A stretch of DNA of 38,656 nucleotides from a virus, in IMG/VR virus record IMGVR_UViG_3300023093_000067, positions 1 to 38,656 of that record; one strand, 5' to 3'. Positions 17,571 to 23,852 of this stretch are shown here, one piece after another. Positions within the stretch are counted from its first letter, which is position 1. Each line of letters starts with the position of its first letter. Position numbers and translations under genes: made by a program. The notes beneath the pieces are model-generated. The model saw only the letters and a program-made list of their open reading frames with translations, was not told the origin of the DNA and made no database searches.

Positions 17571-17699
17571 TCACTCGACTGTCGCGTTAGGCCAGATGCC
17601 TTGGGCGAATGCCAGTGCTCCAGCGTGGTCGTGGTCTTCTTGCATGATCATGGGGAATGGTGGATAGCCTGGCGCTGTGACTGACCAGGACTTCTTCAT
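17571..17699 (-). CDS. short conserved phage protein (42 aa)
   Basis: The product reads MKKSWSVTAPGYPPFPMIMQ, then about 20 residues ending IWPNATVE. The pattern V-x-x-PGYP-x-F-x-M with a terminal A-x-x-IWP-x-x-x-VE recurs in small genes of Pseudomonas phages as far as I recall. The start overlaps the Rz stop as ATGA, implying coupling. Function is unknown. Confidence 0.65.
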   Translation of the reverse strand: MKKSWSVTAPGYPPFPMIMQEDHDHAGALAFAQGIWPNATVE

Positions 17700-18193
17700 C
17701 TGTTCTGTGCCGCTGAGTAAGCAGCCTCGCAGGCCAGCCCCGCTATTCGACTGCGGTCAAGCGCTTCAGCCAGGCTTCCCGCTCTTTCGTCAGCGCTTCG
17801 ACGCAAGTCGGCAAGCACTGCGGCAAGGTCGTCTCTTGTCTTGCCTCCTGCGGTAGCCGGGGCAGAACAGGGCTTTCTGGCGGCAAGGAGACTGGTGATT
17901 TGCTGCTGCAGGCTGTCAGCCCGATCAGCAGCAACAGCGACAGCAGCCGTAACATGGTCAGCATTGGCTTTCGCATCGTCAGCTACCTGATCTATGTCAT
18001 GGGTTATTTGGCGCTGCAGGCGCAGGGTGCCTGCCAATGACGCGGCCTTAGCCTGGGCGGTGTCACGCTCCAGCGTCACGGCGACACGATCAGCCTTAAC
18101 GCTATCCAGCCGCCACGCCAAATAGCCAATAGATGTCAGCAGACCGAGTGCTGCCCATACCCAGAGGGGAACCAGCTTGAGCGCGGCGGTCAT
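17696..18193 (-). CDS. Rz: Rz-like inner-membrane spanin (DUF2514)
   Basis: The product has 165 residues: a single N-terminal membrane span (LVPLWVWAALGLLTSIGYLA, about residues 7-26) followed by a periplasmic coiled coil rich in Ala, Asp and Gln (RDTAQAKAASLAGTLRLQRQ and on). This is the DUF2514 family found in Pseudomonas prophage lysis cassettes. With Rz1 it spans the periplasm and fuses inner and outer membranes at the last step of lysis. Its start overlaps the upstream membrane gene as ATGA. An Rz1 frame lies wholly inside it. Confidence 0.88.
   Translation of the reverse strand: MTAALKLVPLWVWAALGLLTSIGYLAWRLDSVKADRVAVTLERDTAQAKAASLAGTLRLQRQITHDIDQVADDAKANADHVTAAVAVAADRADSLQQQITSLLAARKPCSAPATAGGKTRDDLAAVLADLRRSADERAGSLAEALDRSRIAGLACEAAYSAAQNR
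17743..17976 (-). CDS. Rz1: Rz1-like outer-membrane spanin lipoprotein, embedded in Rz
   Basis: The product has 77 residues in another frame of the Rz gene. A lipoprotein signal is clear: basic start (MRKPMLTMLRLL), hydrophobic core SLLLLIGL, lipobox LTAC with Cys at residue 23. A Pro-rich segment follows (SPVSLPPESPVLPRLPQ), as in lambda Rz1, then a short helix. Inner-start ATGs at residues 5 and 8 are possible. Embedded Rz1 genes are known in lambdoid phages. Confidence 0.85.
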   Translation of the reverse strand: MRKPMLTMLRLLSLLLLIGLTACSSKSPVSLPPESPVLPRLPQEARQETTLPQCLPTCVEALTKEREAWLKRLTAVE

Positions 18194-18528
18194 GGGCTCT
18201 GCCGCTCCACCGCCTCATTGACCTTATCAGCAGCCTTGCTCGCAGTATCTGCCGCATGAACAGCGCTGGCTGACGCTGCTTCAACCTTCGACGCAGCATC
18301 AGTGGTCTTGTCCGCCAACTTGGTGAGTCGGAGATCACGCTGCTTTGTGGCTTCGTCATAGCCGCGGCGCACCTCTGAGACCTGAGCGCTATACCAACCG
18401 GCGAGCGACCACTGCGCCGCCTGGAAGCCGAGCATGGCACCACCCGATAGCAGCAGAATAGCGATCAGCCAAACCTCTACCCGACGCCACCAATGACGTG
18501 CGATGAAGTTGATTGCGCATTTGTCCAT
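18190..18528 (-). CDS. single-span membrane protein of lysis cassette (holin candidate)
   Basis: The product has 112 residues. A basic, Trp-rich N-terminus (ARHWWRRVEV) precedes one hydrophobic span (WLIAILLLSGGAMLGFQAA), and a soluble Ala/Lys/Asp-rich coiled coil follows. The gene overlaps its neighbours by 4 bases (Rz side) and 1 base (upstream), so the three are co-translated. Position suggests a holin, antiholin or other lysis partner. The long coiled coil is unusual for a holin, so function is inferred only. Confidence 0.7.
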   Translation of the reverse strand: MDKCAINFIARHWWRRVEVWLIAILLLSGGAMLGFQAAQWSLAGWYSAQVSEVRRGYDEATKQRDLRLTKLADKTTDAASKVEAASASAVHAADTASKAADKVNEAVERQSP

Positions 18529-18899
18529 CAGTTGATTCCTCCCAACTTGGTGCGAAGCCGAGTGATCTCGTCGCTTTGCTGGGTGACGCGCTGTGTTAGC
18601 TGGGCGACTTGGCTGGTCAGGGCTTCAATCTTCCCTTCCATCCGGCCAACTGCTGCGGCGAGCTCGTTACGTTCTTTGGCGAACTGATCAGCACGTGCTT
18701 CTGCCTCTCTACGCGCCTGGCGCTCCGAGTCCAACAGTTCGTTCAGCCGGCGGACGGTGCCGATATCGGCGTTATCCATCGCCCGATCCGCCGCATCCCG
18801 CGAGAGAAACTTGCGCAGCCACAAGAAGCCTGCAAGCAACACCGTGCCAGTACCGCCCAGCCAGGTAGCTGTGCCTGGTCCGAGGTCAGTAGGGTCCAT
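18528..18899 (-). CDS. membrane-anchored coiled-coil protein of lysis cassette
   Basis: The product has 123 residues. The N-terminus MDPTDLGPGTATWLGGTGTV leads into one span (VLLAGFLWLRKFL). About 90 residues of heptad-like coiled coil follow (ERQARREAEARADQFAKERN, later IEALTSQVAQLTQRVTQQSD). It is the first gene after the terminator at 18917 and so heads the late operon. Related Pseudomonas phage proteins start the same way. It may be a holin or lysis regulator; I cannot tell which of the two membrane proteins forms the lesion. Confidence 0.75.
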   Translation of the reverse strand: MDPTDLGPGTATWLGGTGTVLLAGFLWLRKFLSRDAADRAMDNADIGTVRRLNELLDSERQARREAEARADQFAKERNELAAAVGRMEGKIEALTSQVAQLTQRVTQQSDEITRLRTKLGGIN

Positions 18900-18916
18900 C
18901 CGTCACTCCAGAATGC

Positions 18917-18943
18917 AAAAAGCCCCGGCAAATGCCGAGGCTT
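18917..18943 (-). terminator. terminator at head of late (lysis) operon
   Basis: Arms are AGCC-C-CGGC and GCCG-A-GGCT, with one mismatch and a 4-nt loop. Five T residues follow on the minus strand (plus-strand A17-A21 of this block). It lies just upstream of the first lysis gene, like tR' of lambda. Confidence 0.7.
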
Positions 18944-19032
18944 GAAATCTATGTAAAGCATTGAAAAAATCTATGAATCTTCTCGGGAGGCTTTTTATCA
19001 ATCTGGTGACATTGTCATAACGAGAGCCCGCC

Positions 19033-19257
19033 ATGCCACTGGAACATCACTACCGTATCGATTACCTATTACACGGCACTTACAAATCTTTCTATGTCCG
19101 CGCGGCCACAATGAGCAATGCGGAAGCGTGGCATTGGGCGACTCTGGATGCTGGTATCGGTCAGATCCCTAAATATCGAACCGACCCAGTGCCCAAACTG
19201 AGTAAGCCTCAGGCAGAGAGACTTGGCATCACGAACGTCGAGTGGATTCCCGCGTGA
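19033..19257 (+). CDS. DUF6555-like small protein
   Basis: The product has 74 residues, starting MPLEHHYRIDYLLHGTYKSF and containing TMSNAEAWHWATLDAGIGQI and ERLGITNVEWIP. This is the compact Pseudomonas-specific pattern (Y-x-I-x-Y, NAEAWHWA, GI-x-x-VEW) I associate with DUF6555. Function is unknown. It is transcribed against the late operon, from between two terminator clusters, so it probably has its own promoter; none is clear. It could be expressed in the lysogen. Confidence 0.8.
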   Translation: MPLEHHYRIDYLLHGTYKSFYVRAATMSNAEAWHWATLDAGIGQIPKYRTDPVPKLSKPQAERLGITNVEWIPA

Positions 19258-19483
19258 GTAGATCGCGCCCAGATGAAGTGAGACGAACTCTCGCGGCAGC
19301 ATGTTCCGTGGCACCATCAAGGACCAGAAGCTCAACCTCAATCAAATGCTGGAGTAACTCTTCTTCTATCTTCCAACTTCCAGCAGCCGCTGCCATGAAC
19401 TCGGCCAGGATCAAGCCTCGCTCATCGGCTCGGCGCGCTACGATGCCAAGAGCCTCAAACACCATATCCCTGTTCGCTTCCAC
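19229..19483 (-). CDS. hypothetical protein, possible winged-helix-like
   Basis: The product has 84 residues if started at the GTG at 19483, or 78 from an ATG at 19465; neither has a strong ribosome site. The sequence (MVFEALGIVARRADERGLIL, then ELLQHLIEVELLVLDGATEH and RVRLTSSGRDLL) looks like a helical domain followed by a beta hairpin ending in LTSSGRDLL, a pattern common in winged-helix proteins. It overlaps the end of the DUF6555 gene on the other strand by 29 bases. The terminators at 19543-19615 lie upstream of it. Confidence 0.45.
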   Translation of the reverse strand: MEANRDMVFEALGIVARRADERGLILAEFMAAAAGSWKIEEELLQHLIEVELLVLDGATEHAAARVRLTSSGRDLLTRESTRRS

Positions 19484-19542
19484 CGTCGCTACTCGAACAA
19501 TTGCAGCTGCTAACTATGCAACAAAATCGACGATAAAAGAAG

Positions 19543-19571
19543 AAAACCCGGCTCAAATTCGGCCGGGTTTT
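19543..19571. terminator. bidirectional rho-independent terminator
   Basis: Arms AAAACCCGGC and GCCGGGTTTT (10 bp, perfect, 9-nt loop) are followed by T-rich tracts on both strands. It is the second of two stacked terminators downstream of the gene at 19683-20246. Confidence 0.85.
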
Positions 19572-19585
19572 CTGTTTGTGGAAAC

Positions 19586-19615
19586 AAAAAAGCCCAGCTT
19601 GGTGGCTGGGCTTTT
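19586..19615. terminator. strong rho-independent terminator
   Basis: Arms AAAAGCCCAGC and GCTGGGCTTTT (11 bp, perfect, 6-nt loop) are followed on the minus strand by six T residues. It would stop the early minus-strand operon after the gene at 19683-20246. Confidence 0.88.
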
Positions 19616-19682
19616 GGGGTCTTCTCTCATAACGCGTAGGATCGACATGATGGGGTGAATTTACGGCCAATCGGCCGATTCG

Positions 19683-20246
19683 TCAAGCGGCGTCAAGGAA
19701 TATCTGTTCCAGGTCGAAAAGCTCGGTGGCGTGAATCACTGCCGCCTCTTCCAACGACTCAAGGCGCTTATGGATCCCAGCCCTCCAGCCTCGACGAGTC
19801 CGCTCCGGGGAGGCTGCCGGGTCCCATGTGTTCATGTCGTAGAACTCAGCAGGCAACACGATCATGTCTGTGGAGCGCTTGCCAGTCTGGACGCCTTTGA
19901 GCTGCGGGATTGCCCACGCAGTCAGCGCCTTATAAAGGAAGAGTTGCGGCGCCGGTGACGTGATGCGGCTCGCGAGACGACCAATCGAGGCCACCTTGTT
20001 CGCCTTATGCGTTGAATACTTGGCTACCAGCACGTCCCATTGAGCCGGGGCCAGCTCGCGATGCAGCAGCGCATACAGGCAGCAGTCGTAATCGAATTTG
20101 TCTCGGACAGAGATCGAACTGCCGTTGCCACCCTGGCGAAGGTCAGCATCGATCAGCTTCTGCCAGCTCTGCTTGGTGCTGTTGTCGATGTTGTCGGCGG
20201 CCAGTACACGTACCAGGGTGCCCATCACGTCGTTATAGATGCCCAT
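19683..20246 (-). CDS. phage protein in lambda-Q position (candidate late regulator)
   Basis: The product has 187 residues. Notable runs are KQSWQKLIDADLRQGGNGSS, SVRDKFDYDCCLYALLHREL, and QWDVLVAKYSTHKANKVASI with a basic Arg-rich stretch (PERTRRGWRAGIHKRLES). I recall similar proteins at the end of the early operon in Pseudomonas phages but no proven function. It does not have the zinc finger of classic Q. It is the last gene before two strong terminators and the lysis/late operon, exactly where lambdoid phages place the Q antiterminator. The role is a position-based inference. Confidence 0.75.
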   Translation of the reverse strand: MGIYNDVMGTLVRVLAADNIDNSTKQSWQKLIDADLRQGGNGSSISVRDKFDYDCCLYALLHRELAPAQWDVLVAKYSTHKANKVASIGRLASRITSPAPQLFLYKALTAWAIPQLKGVQTGKRSTDMIVLPAEFYDMNTWDPAASPERTRRGWRAGIHKRLESLEEAAVIHATELFDLEQIFLDAA

Positions 20247-20249
20247 CGC

Positions 20250-20561
20250 TTAATCCCCTGTGTAATTCGATCCGCCGGCGCCGCGGCGGTTGTTCTGTTC
20301 GTATTGCTGCTGCGGGCCTGACTGCTGATCGGCCAAAGCCAGTTCGCGCTCCACGGCCCGAAGCTTCATGCCCAGTTGCAGCACCAGGTCAGCCAGAGGC
20401 AGCGCCTCGCCCGTTTCGGCGCAGACCCAGCCCGACGCGTTACAGGTAGCGCATTCCAATTGATGGAACATGCCCATGCGAAGACCGCTGCCGCGACAGT
20501 CGTAGCAAGCTCGGAGCGGCTTCATCACCTTGCGAAAGGCTGGGCCGTGACTCTTCCTCAC
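20250..20561 (-). CDS. small zinc-finger protein (CxxCxG type)
   Basis: The product has 103 residues. Two CxxC knuckles (CYDCRGSGLRMG and CATCNASGWVC) form a DnaJ-like zinc ribbon. A helical LADLVLQLGMKLRAVERELA segment follows, then a Gln/Gly/Asn-rich tail. The GTG at 20561 has GGAGG 7 bases upstream and overlaps the previous stop as GTGA. Similar short zinc proteins accompany Pseudomonas phage replication genes. Function is unknown. Confidence 0.75.
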   Translation of the reverse strand: MRKSHGPAFRKVMKPLRACYDCRGSGLRMGMFHQLECATCNASGWVCAETGEALPLADLVLQLGMKLRAVERELALADQQSGPQQQYEQNNRRGAGGSNYTGD

Positions 20562-20764
20562 TCGCTTGCCTCCATTAACTGGGCATGGATCACGTTCAGA
20601 TCGACTTGGCCGAGGTCGTTGCTGGCCGGTATCACAATCTCCCTGCCAGAGATCATGTGCAGCTCCAAAATCCAGCGGCCACCGATGCCCTGCGCCATCT
20701 GCATCGAACTGATATCGCCGGGCTGGACTGCCAGCTTTCGGCGGTGATCGACCATAATCATCAT
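20558..20764 (-). CDS. hypothetical early phage protein
   Basis: The product has 68 residues, starting MMIMVDHRRKLAVQPGDISS. Beta-rich runs (GRWILELHMISGREIVIPAS) precede a helix (LNVIHAQLMEA). No family is recognised. GAGG lies 8 bases before the ATG, overlapping the end of the recombinase gene. The stop overlaps the next start, so it is part of the operon. Confidence 0.65.
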   Translation of the reverse strand: MMIMVDHRRKLAVQPGDISSMQMAQGIGGRWILELHMISGREIVIPASNDLGQVDLNVIHAQLMEASE

Positions 20765-20766
20765 TT

Positions 20767-22044
20767 TTAAACCTCGCCTATGGTGGTGTTGGCAACTGCG
20801 CCAGAGGCCACGCCATCCGTGGGCTGTAGCTGATTATCAGAATCTTCGAATCTAAAGCCGGTCAATGCGTGAATGAGGTCGAAGCCCTTCCCGTCTAGAT
20901 GGGCGTTCCACTTGATCAGGGCATCACGCTTGCGGGCCATCACACCCGACTGGACGTAGACCTTCACGTTGTGGCCCATGGCGTGGTTGATCAGCAGCTC
21001 ACCAATCAGATGATCGATGCCGATGTCTGCCCAGCAAGTACGAGCCAGTTTGCGAAGGTCATGACTGGTCCACTCGCCCTTCCCTACCCGAGCGAATACG
21101 GCACTGGCCCGGCCTTCGCTGAGACCGGCACCACCACGACCGGGGAACAGGAACTGCCCGTCATAGCCACCGGCCTGCTGTTTGTCGCGGTACCAGATCA
21201 GCAACTGCCGCACCTGGTCTGTCAGTGGCAGGTGGTGCTCGACACCGGTCTTGGTGTTCTCGCTGGGAATAAACCACTCACGCTCCGCTAAGCTGATATG
21301 AGACCAGCGGGCCTGCCGGGTTTCGCCGATGCGCGTGCCGTGGCAGAGCATCATCACGGCCAGCATGCCGTCGTGCGGATTGGACTCGATGACCCCGGCC
21401 AGATGGTGGAGCAGCTCCTGTAACTGGGTGCCGCGCAGCCGGGACGCCTTGATGCCGACCTTGGCTGTTGAGAAGTCCTTGAACTTGATGTCCTTCATCG
21501 GGTTGGCCGATATCAGGCGCAGTTTGAATGCCTGACCGAAGCCCAATGCCAGTAACTGAAATGCCGATCGCACGTAGTCGATGGAGACGCTTTCCTGCAT
21601 CGGCCACATGAGCAGGCTGTCGAGGGTGGCTTTGTCGATGTTGGCCAAGGGCGTTTCGCCCAGGCACGGCATGAGGTGGCATTTGATCATCGACGCGCCG
21701 GTCTTCTTGCGTTTGTCCGAGAGGCTACGGTCCCGTGCGTATCGCTCGGCGAACCAGTTCAGCAGCTCGCCCGTTGTCGCCCACTTGGACAGCGTCGAGT
21801 TGGCCCCGGCCTCGATGCGCAGTCGGATAGAGGGCAGTGCCGCGACCACCTGTTTGGCGGTCAGGTCGGGGAAGCTGCCCACAAGGTTCCACTTACCCTT
21901 GCGCACCAGGTACCACGATGCGCGGGCGCGGTCCCGCGTGAAACGCAGGTACAGGCCCCGATTCTCGACGTCGCGCAGATCCCGCTCACTGCCGGCGGCT
22001 TGGCGTTTGATTTCGGCGTCGGTGATGCGCACTGCGGCAGTCAT
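20767..22044 (-). CDS. second tyrosine recombinase inside the early operon
   Basis: The product has 425 residues. The N-terminus has an arm-type DNA-binding part (GLYLRFTRDRARASWYLVRK, residues 30-49) and a core-binding region about 95-190. The catalytic domain shows Arg238 (CHGTRIGE), a Lys near 265, H-x-x-R at His328/Arg331 (TSHDLRKLART), His354 (LINHAMGH) and probable Tyr363 (VKVYVQSG). All residues are present, so it looks active. It is co-translated with the VRR-NUC gene (ATGA), far from the prophage end, and is distinct from the integrase at the right edge. It may resolve multimers or serve recombination. This is inference. Confidence 0.88.
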   Translation of the reverse strand: MTAAVRITDAEIKRQAAGSERDLRDVENRGLYLRFTRDRARASWYLVRKGKWNLVGSFPDLTAKQVVAALPSIRLRIEAGANSTLSKWATTGELLNWFAERYARDRSLSDKRKKTGASMIKCHLMPCLGETPLANIDKATLDSLLMWPMQESVSIDYVRSAFQLLALGFGQAFKLRLISANPMKDIKFKDFSTAKVGIKASRLRGTQLQELLHHLAGVIESNPHDGMLAVMMLCHGTRIGETRQARWSHISLAEREWFIPSENTKTGVEHHLPLTDQVRQLLIWYRDKQQAGGYDGQFLFPGRGGAGLSEGRASAVFARVGKGEWTSHDLRKLARTCWADIGIDHLIGELLINHAMGHNVKVYVQSGVMARKRDALIKWNAHLDGKGFDLIHALTGFRFEDSDNQLQPTDGVASGAVANTTIGEV

Positions 22045-22472
22045 GCTGCGGCCCTCGTCCGTGGTTGGAGCAGGTAAGCACGGATCACCTCAAGCGTATC
22101 TATGTGCCCTCGGCAAACTATGGCCAGATAACCCTGCTCTGTGAGTGCGTGGATGTATGCGTCCTGGCTTGCCGAAACCGCAGCATCGAATGGCGGCATG
22201 GCCTTGAATTCGATGTAAAGCCCGAAGTACCCGCCACGCGCCATGGGCAGCACCAGATCAGGAACGCCGGCCTTCACGCCCTGCTCTTTCAGCTTCATGG
22301 CAACCAGCTTGTGACGATGCCCGCCATTTGGTACGTGGAACATCAGCTTGGCAGCGCCGGGATAGCGAAGGCAGATTTCCTTAATGAGCGCGGCCTGCTC
22401 CATTCCTTCACGGTCTATGGCCTTCGCGCGCTTCGGCTTAGGCTTGAAAAGCGTCATCGCTGCGGGCTTCAT
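22041..22472 (-). CDS. VRR-NUC domain nuclease
   Basis: The product has 143 residues from an ATG at 22472 (MKPAAMTLFKPKPKRAKAID). The start overlaps the upstream stop as ATGA, with GAGGG upstream. The VRR-NUC (PD-(D/E)XK) core is clear: FHVPNGGHRHKL, then KAGVPDLVLPMARGGYFGLY with the catalytic Asp, and YIEFK with the Glu/Lys. The C-terminal QDAYIHALTEQGYLAIVCRG is typical. Such phage nucleases act on branched DNA in replication or recombination, often in place of RusA-type resolvases. Confidence 0.9.
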   Translation of the reverse strand: MKPAAMTLFKPKPKRAKAIDREGMEQAALIKEICLRYPGAAKLMFHVPNGGHRHKLVAMKLKEQGVKAGVPDLVLPMARGGYFGLYIEFKAMPPFDAAVSASQDAYIHALTEQGYLAIVCRGHIDTLEVIRAYLLQPRTRAAA

Positions 22473-22873
22473 TTGGACGCCCTCTTGGTCCCGTCCGGAT
22501 TTCTCCCTGGCGACGTGCAAAAGTCGAATACCCAGCAGCCTTTGCCCCAGGTCGATGGGCTCCAGGTTCGGGCGAATGAAACCCACCGGCCTACCACGTC
22601 GCGAAAACCAGAACGCGCCCCACAAGTACCGCAAACCTTACGGTGAGTGAATGCGTTCTCAAACTTGGCGTCGTGCGGACAATCATGAACCGCGGAGCAG
22701 TCAATGCAGATCACGACGTTGCGGTATGGTCCGGCCGACGCTTTAAGCAAGCTCACCTGTTCAAGAAGCCGGTCGAAATTGGGAGTGGTCAGAGTTTCAG
22801 GGGCCATGCCCGCGGGAAATCCGATTCGCCTCATCCCCTCTGCGATCAAATACTGGTTGTCAGCAGCGGTCAT
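22469..22873 (-). CDS. hypothetical Cys-rich early protein
   Basis: The product has 134 residues, starting MTAADNQYLIAEGMRRIGFP. Several Cys pairs (CIDCSAVHDC and VCGTCGARSG) suggest a zinc ribbon in the middle. The C-terminal part (RDVVGRWVSFARTW) is of unknown type. It overlaps both neighbours by ATGA. The HDC and CGxCGA spacing is compatible with zinc binding. Function is unknown. Confidence 0.7.
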   Translation of the reverse strand: MTAADNQYLIAEGMRRIGFPAGMAPETLTTPNFDRLLEQVSLLKASAGPYRNVVICIDCSAVHDCPHDAKFENAFTHRKVCGTCGARSGFRDVVGRWVSFARTWSPSTWGKGCWVFDFCTSPGRNPDGTKRASK

Positions 22874-23166
22874 AATCTCACCTGCCCTTCACGAATCAGG
22901 ATGTCCTGAGTACGCATGACGCCCTCAGCGAAGTAGAGCCGAACCTCGTCATGGCTCAGCACGGCGGGAGCGCGAAGACGCCCATCGGCGATGTCGTGGC
23001 AGTAGGCGCAAGCCCATGCAGCCTGGAGGTCGTTCGGCTTCATGCCCATGCCGCAAGTACCCGCCAGACGATAGTGCGCAAGCACTGTGGTGGAAGGCTC
23101 GCAGGAGCAGCCCGGGTACCGAACCTGGCATTCGCGGTCGCGGGCAGCATTGGTAAGCTTGCTCAT
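22870..23166 (-). CDS. YbcO-like nuclease domain protein (DUF1364)
   Basis: The product has 98 residues. The family run is complete: LTNAARDRECQVRYPGCSCE, VLAHYRLAGTCGMGMKPNDL, and WACAYCHDIADGR, with Cys and His residues placed as in the DUF1364/YbcO fold, a treble-clef HNH-like nuclease of lambdoid recombination regions. It overlaps the replication P-like gene as ATGA. The role is probably in recombination or Holliday-junction processing, by family. Confidence 0.9.
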   Translation of the reverse strand: MSKLTNAARDRECQVRYPGCSCEPSTTVLAHYRLAGTCGMGMKPNDLQAAWACAYCHDIADGRLRAPAVLSHDEVRLYFAEGVMRTQDILIREGQVRL

Positions 23167-23852
23167 CGCGCGCCCCCTGACCTGCGGGCGCGCAGCTCAG
23201 CCAGCGCTTTGTTTCCGACTTCCATAGTGATCACAGGTGCAGGCCCAGCAATCTCCGCAGCGGGCAGTGGGCCGATATCCTCCCCACGCCAAACCTTGCA
23301 GACCTGGACCATGTAACGCTTTTCGAAGCTGACCAGACCCAATTCGCGACTGAGCAACGGCAGGCTGTGGAATCCGGCTGCTGCCGTGGCGTGATACACC
23401 GCAGGGTGAAACCATTTCTCTTGTCCGCGCATCGCCGGGTGGCAGTTGCGCAGCGCCTGCTCGTAAGCGGTTTCGACGCTTGGCAGGCCGATCATTTCCG
23501 GCAGCGGAACGCACATGTGGACAAACTTGCCAGGGCTCGGAATGAAATCGGTGTTCTCGGCACGACAGCGAGTCAGCCCGATATCGATCTGCTCTTGGGT
23601 GCATACCCCGTTTTCGATGAATGCCCGCAGCCAGGTCAGTTTGGAAGCATCGTATGCAGCCTGATTAGGCCATGCCTGACGCCAAGCGGAGTGGATGGAA
23701 CGAAGATCCCGGAACAGCTGATTGATGATCAGGCCGACAGCATCGGAATGGGATTTCTGCTCTTGAGCGCCAATTGCAGGGACTATGTCGATGTATTCGC
23801 CTGAAACGACCCCGGCGACGGCGCTGGCAGCGATGGTGGCAACGGACCTCAT
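23163..23852 (-). CDS. replication protein P-like (helicase loader)
   Basis: The product has 229 residues from an ATG at 23852 (MRSVATIAASAVAGVVSGEY). The start overlaps the upstream stop as ATGA, so the longer frame to 23873 is less likely. The lambda-P pattern is seen in INQLFRDLRSIHSAWRQAWP, then LTWLRAFIENGVCTQEQIDI, then FIPSPGKFVHMCVP. The protein would load the host DnaB helicase at the phage origin. It follows the DnaT-like gene, mirroring lambda O-P. Confidence 0.85.
   Translation of the reverse strand: MRSVATIAASAVAGVVSGEYIDIVPAIGAQEQKSHSDAVGLIINQLFRDLRSIHSAWRQAWPNQAAYDASKLTWLRAFIENGVCTQEQIDIGLTRCRAENTDFIPSPGKFVHMCVPLPEMIGLPSVETAYEQALRNCHPAMRGQEKWFHPAVYHATAAAGFHSLPLLSRELGLVSFEKRYMVQVCKVWRGEDIGPLPAAEIAGPAPVITMEVGNKALAELRARRSGGAR

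Noticed and set aside
22065-22646. Plus-strand open frame of 193 codons
   Set aside because: Runs opposite to the VRR-NUC and Cys-rich genes, which form an ATGA-coupled operon; no domain seen.
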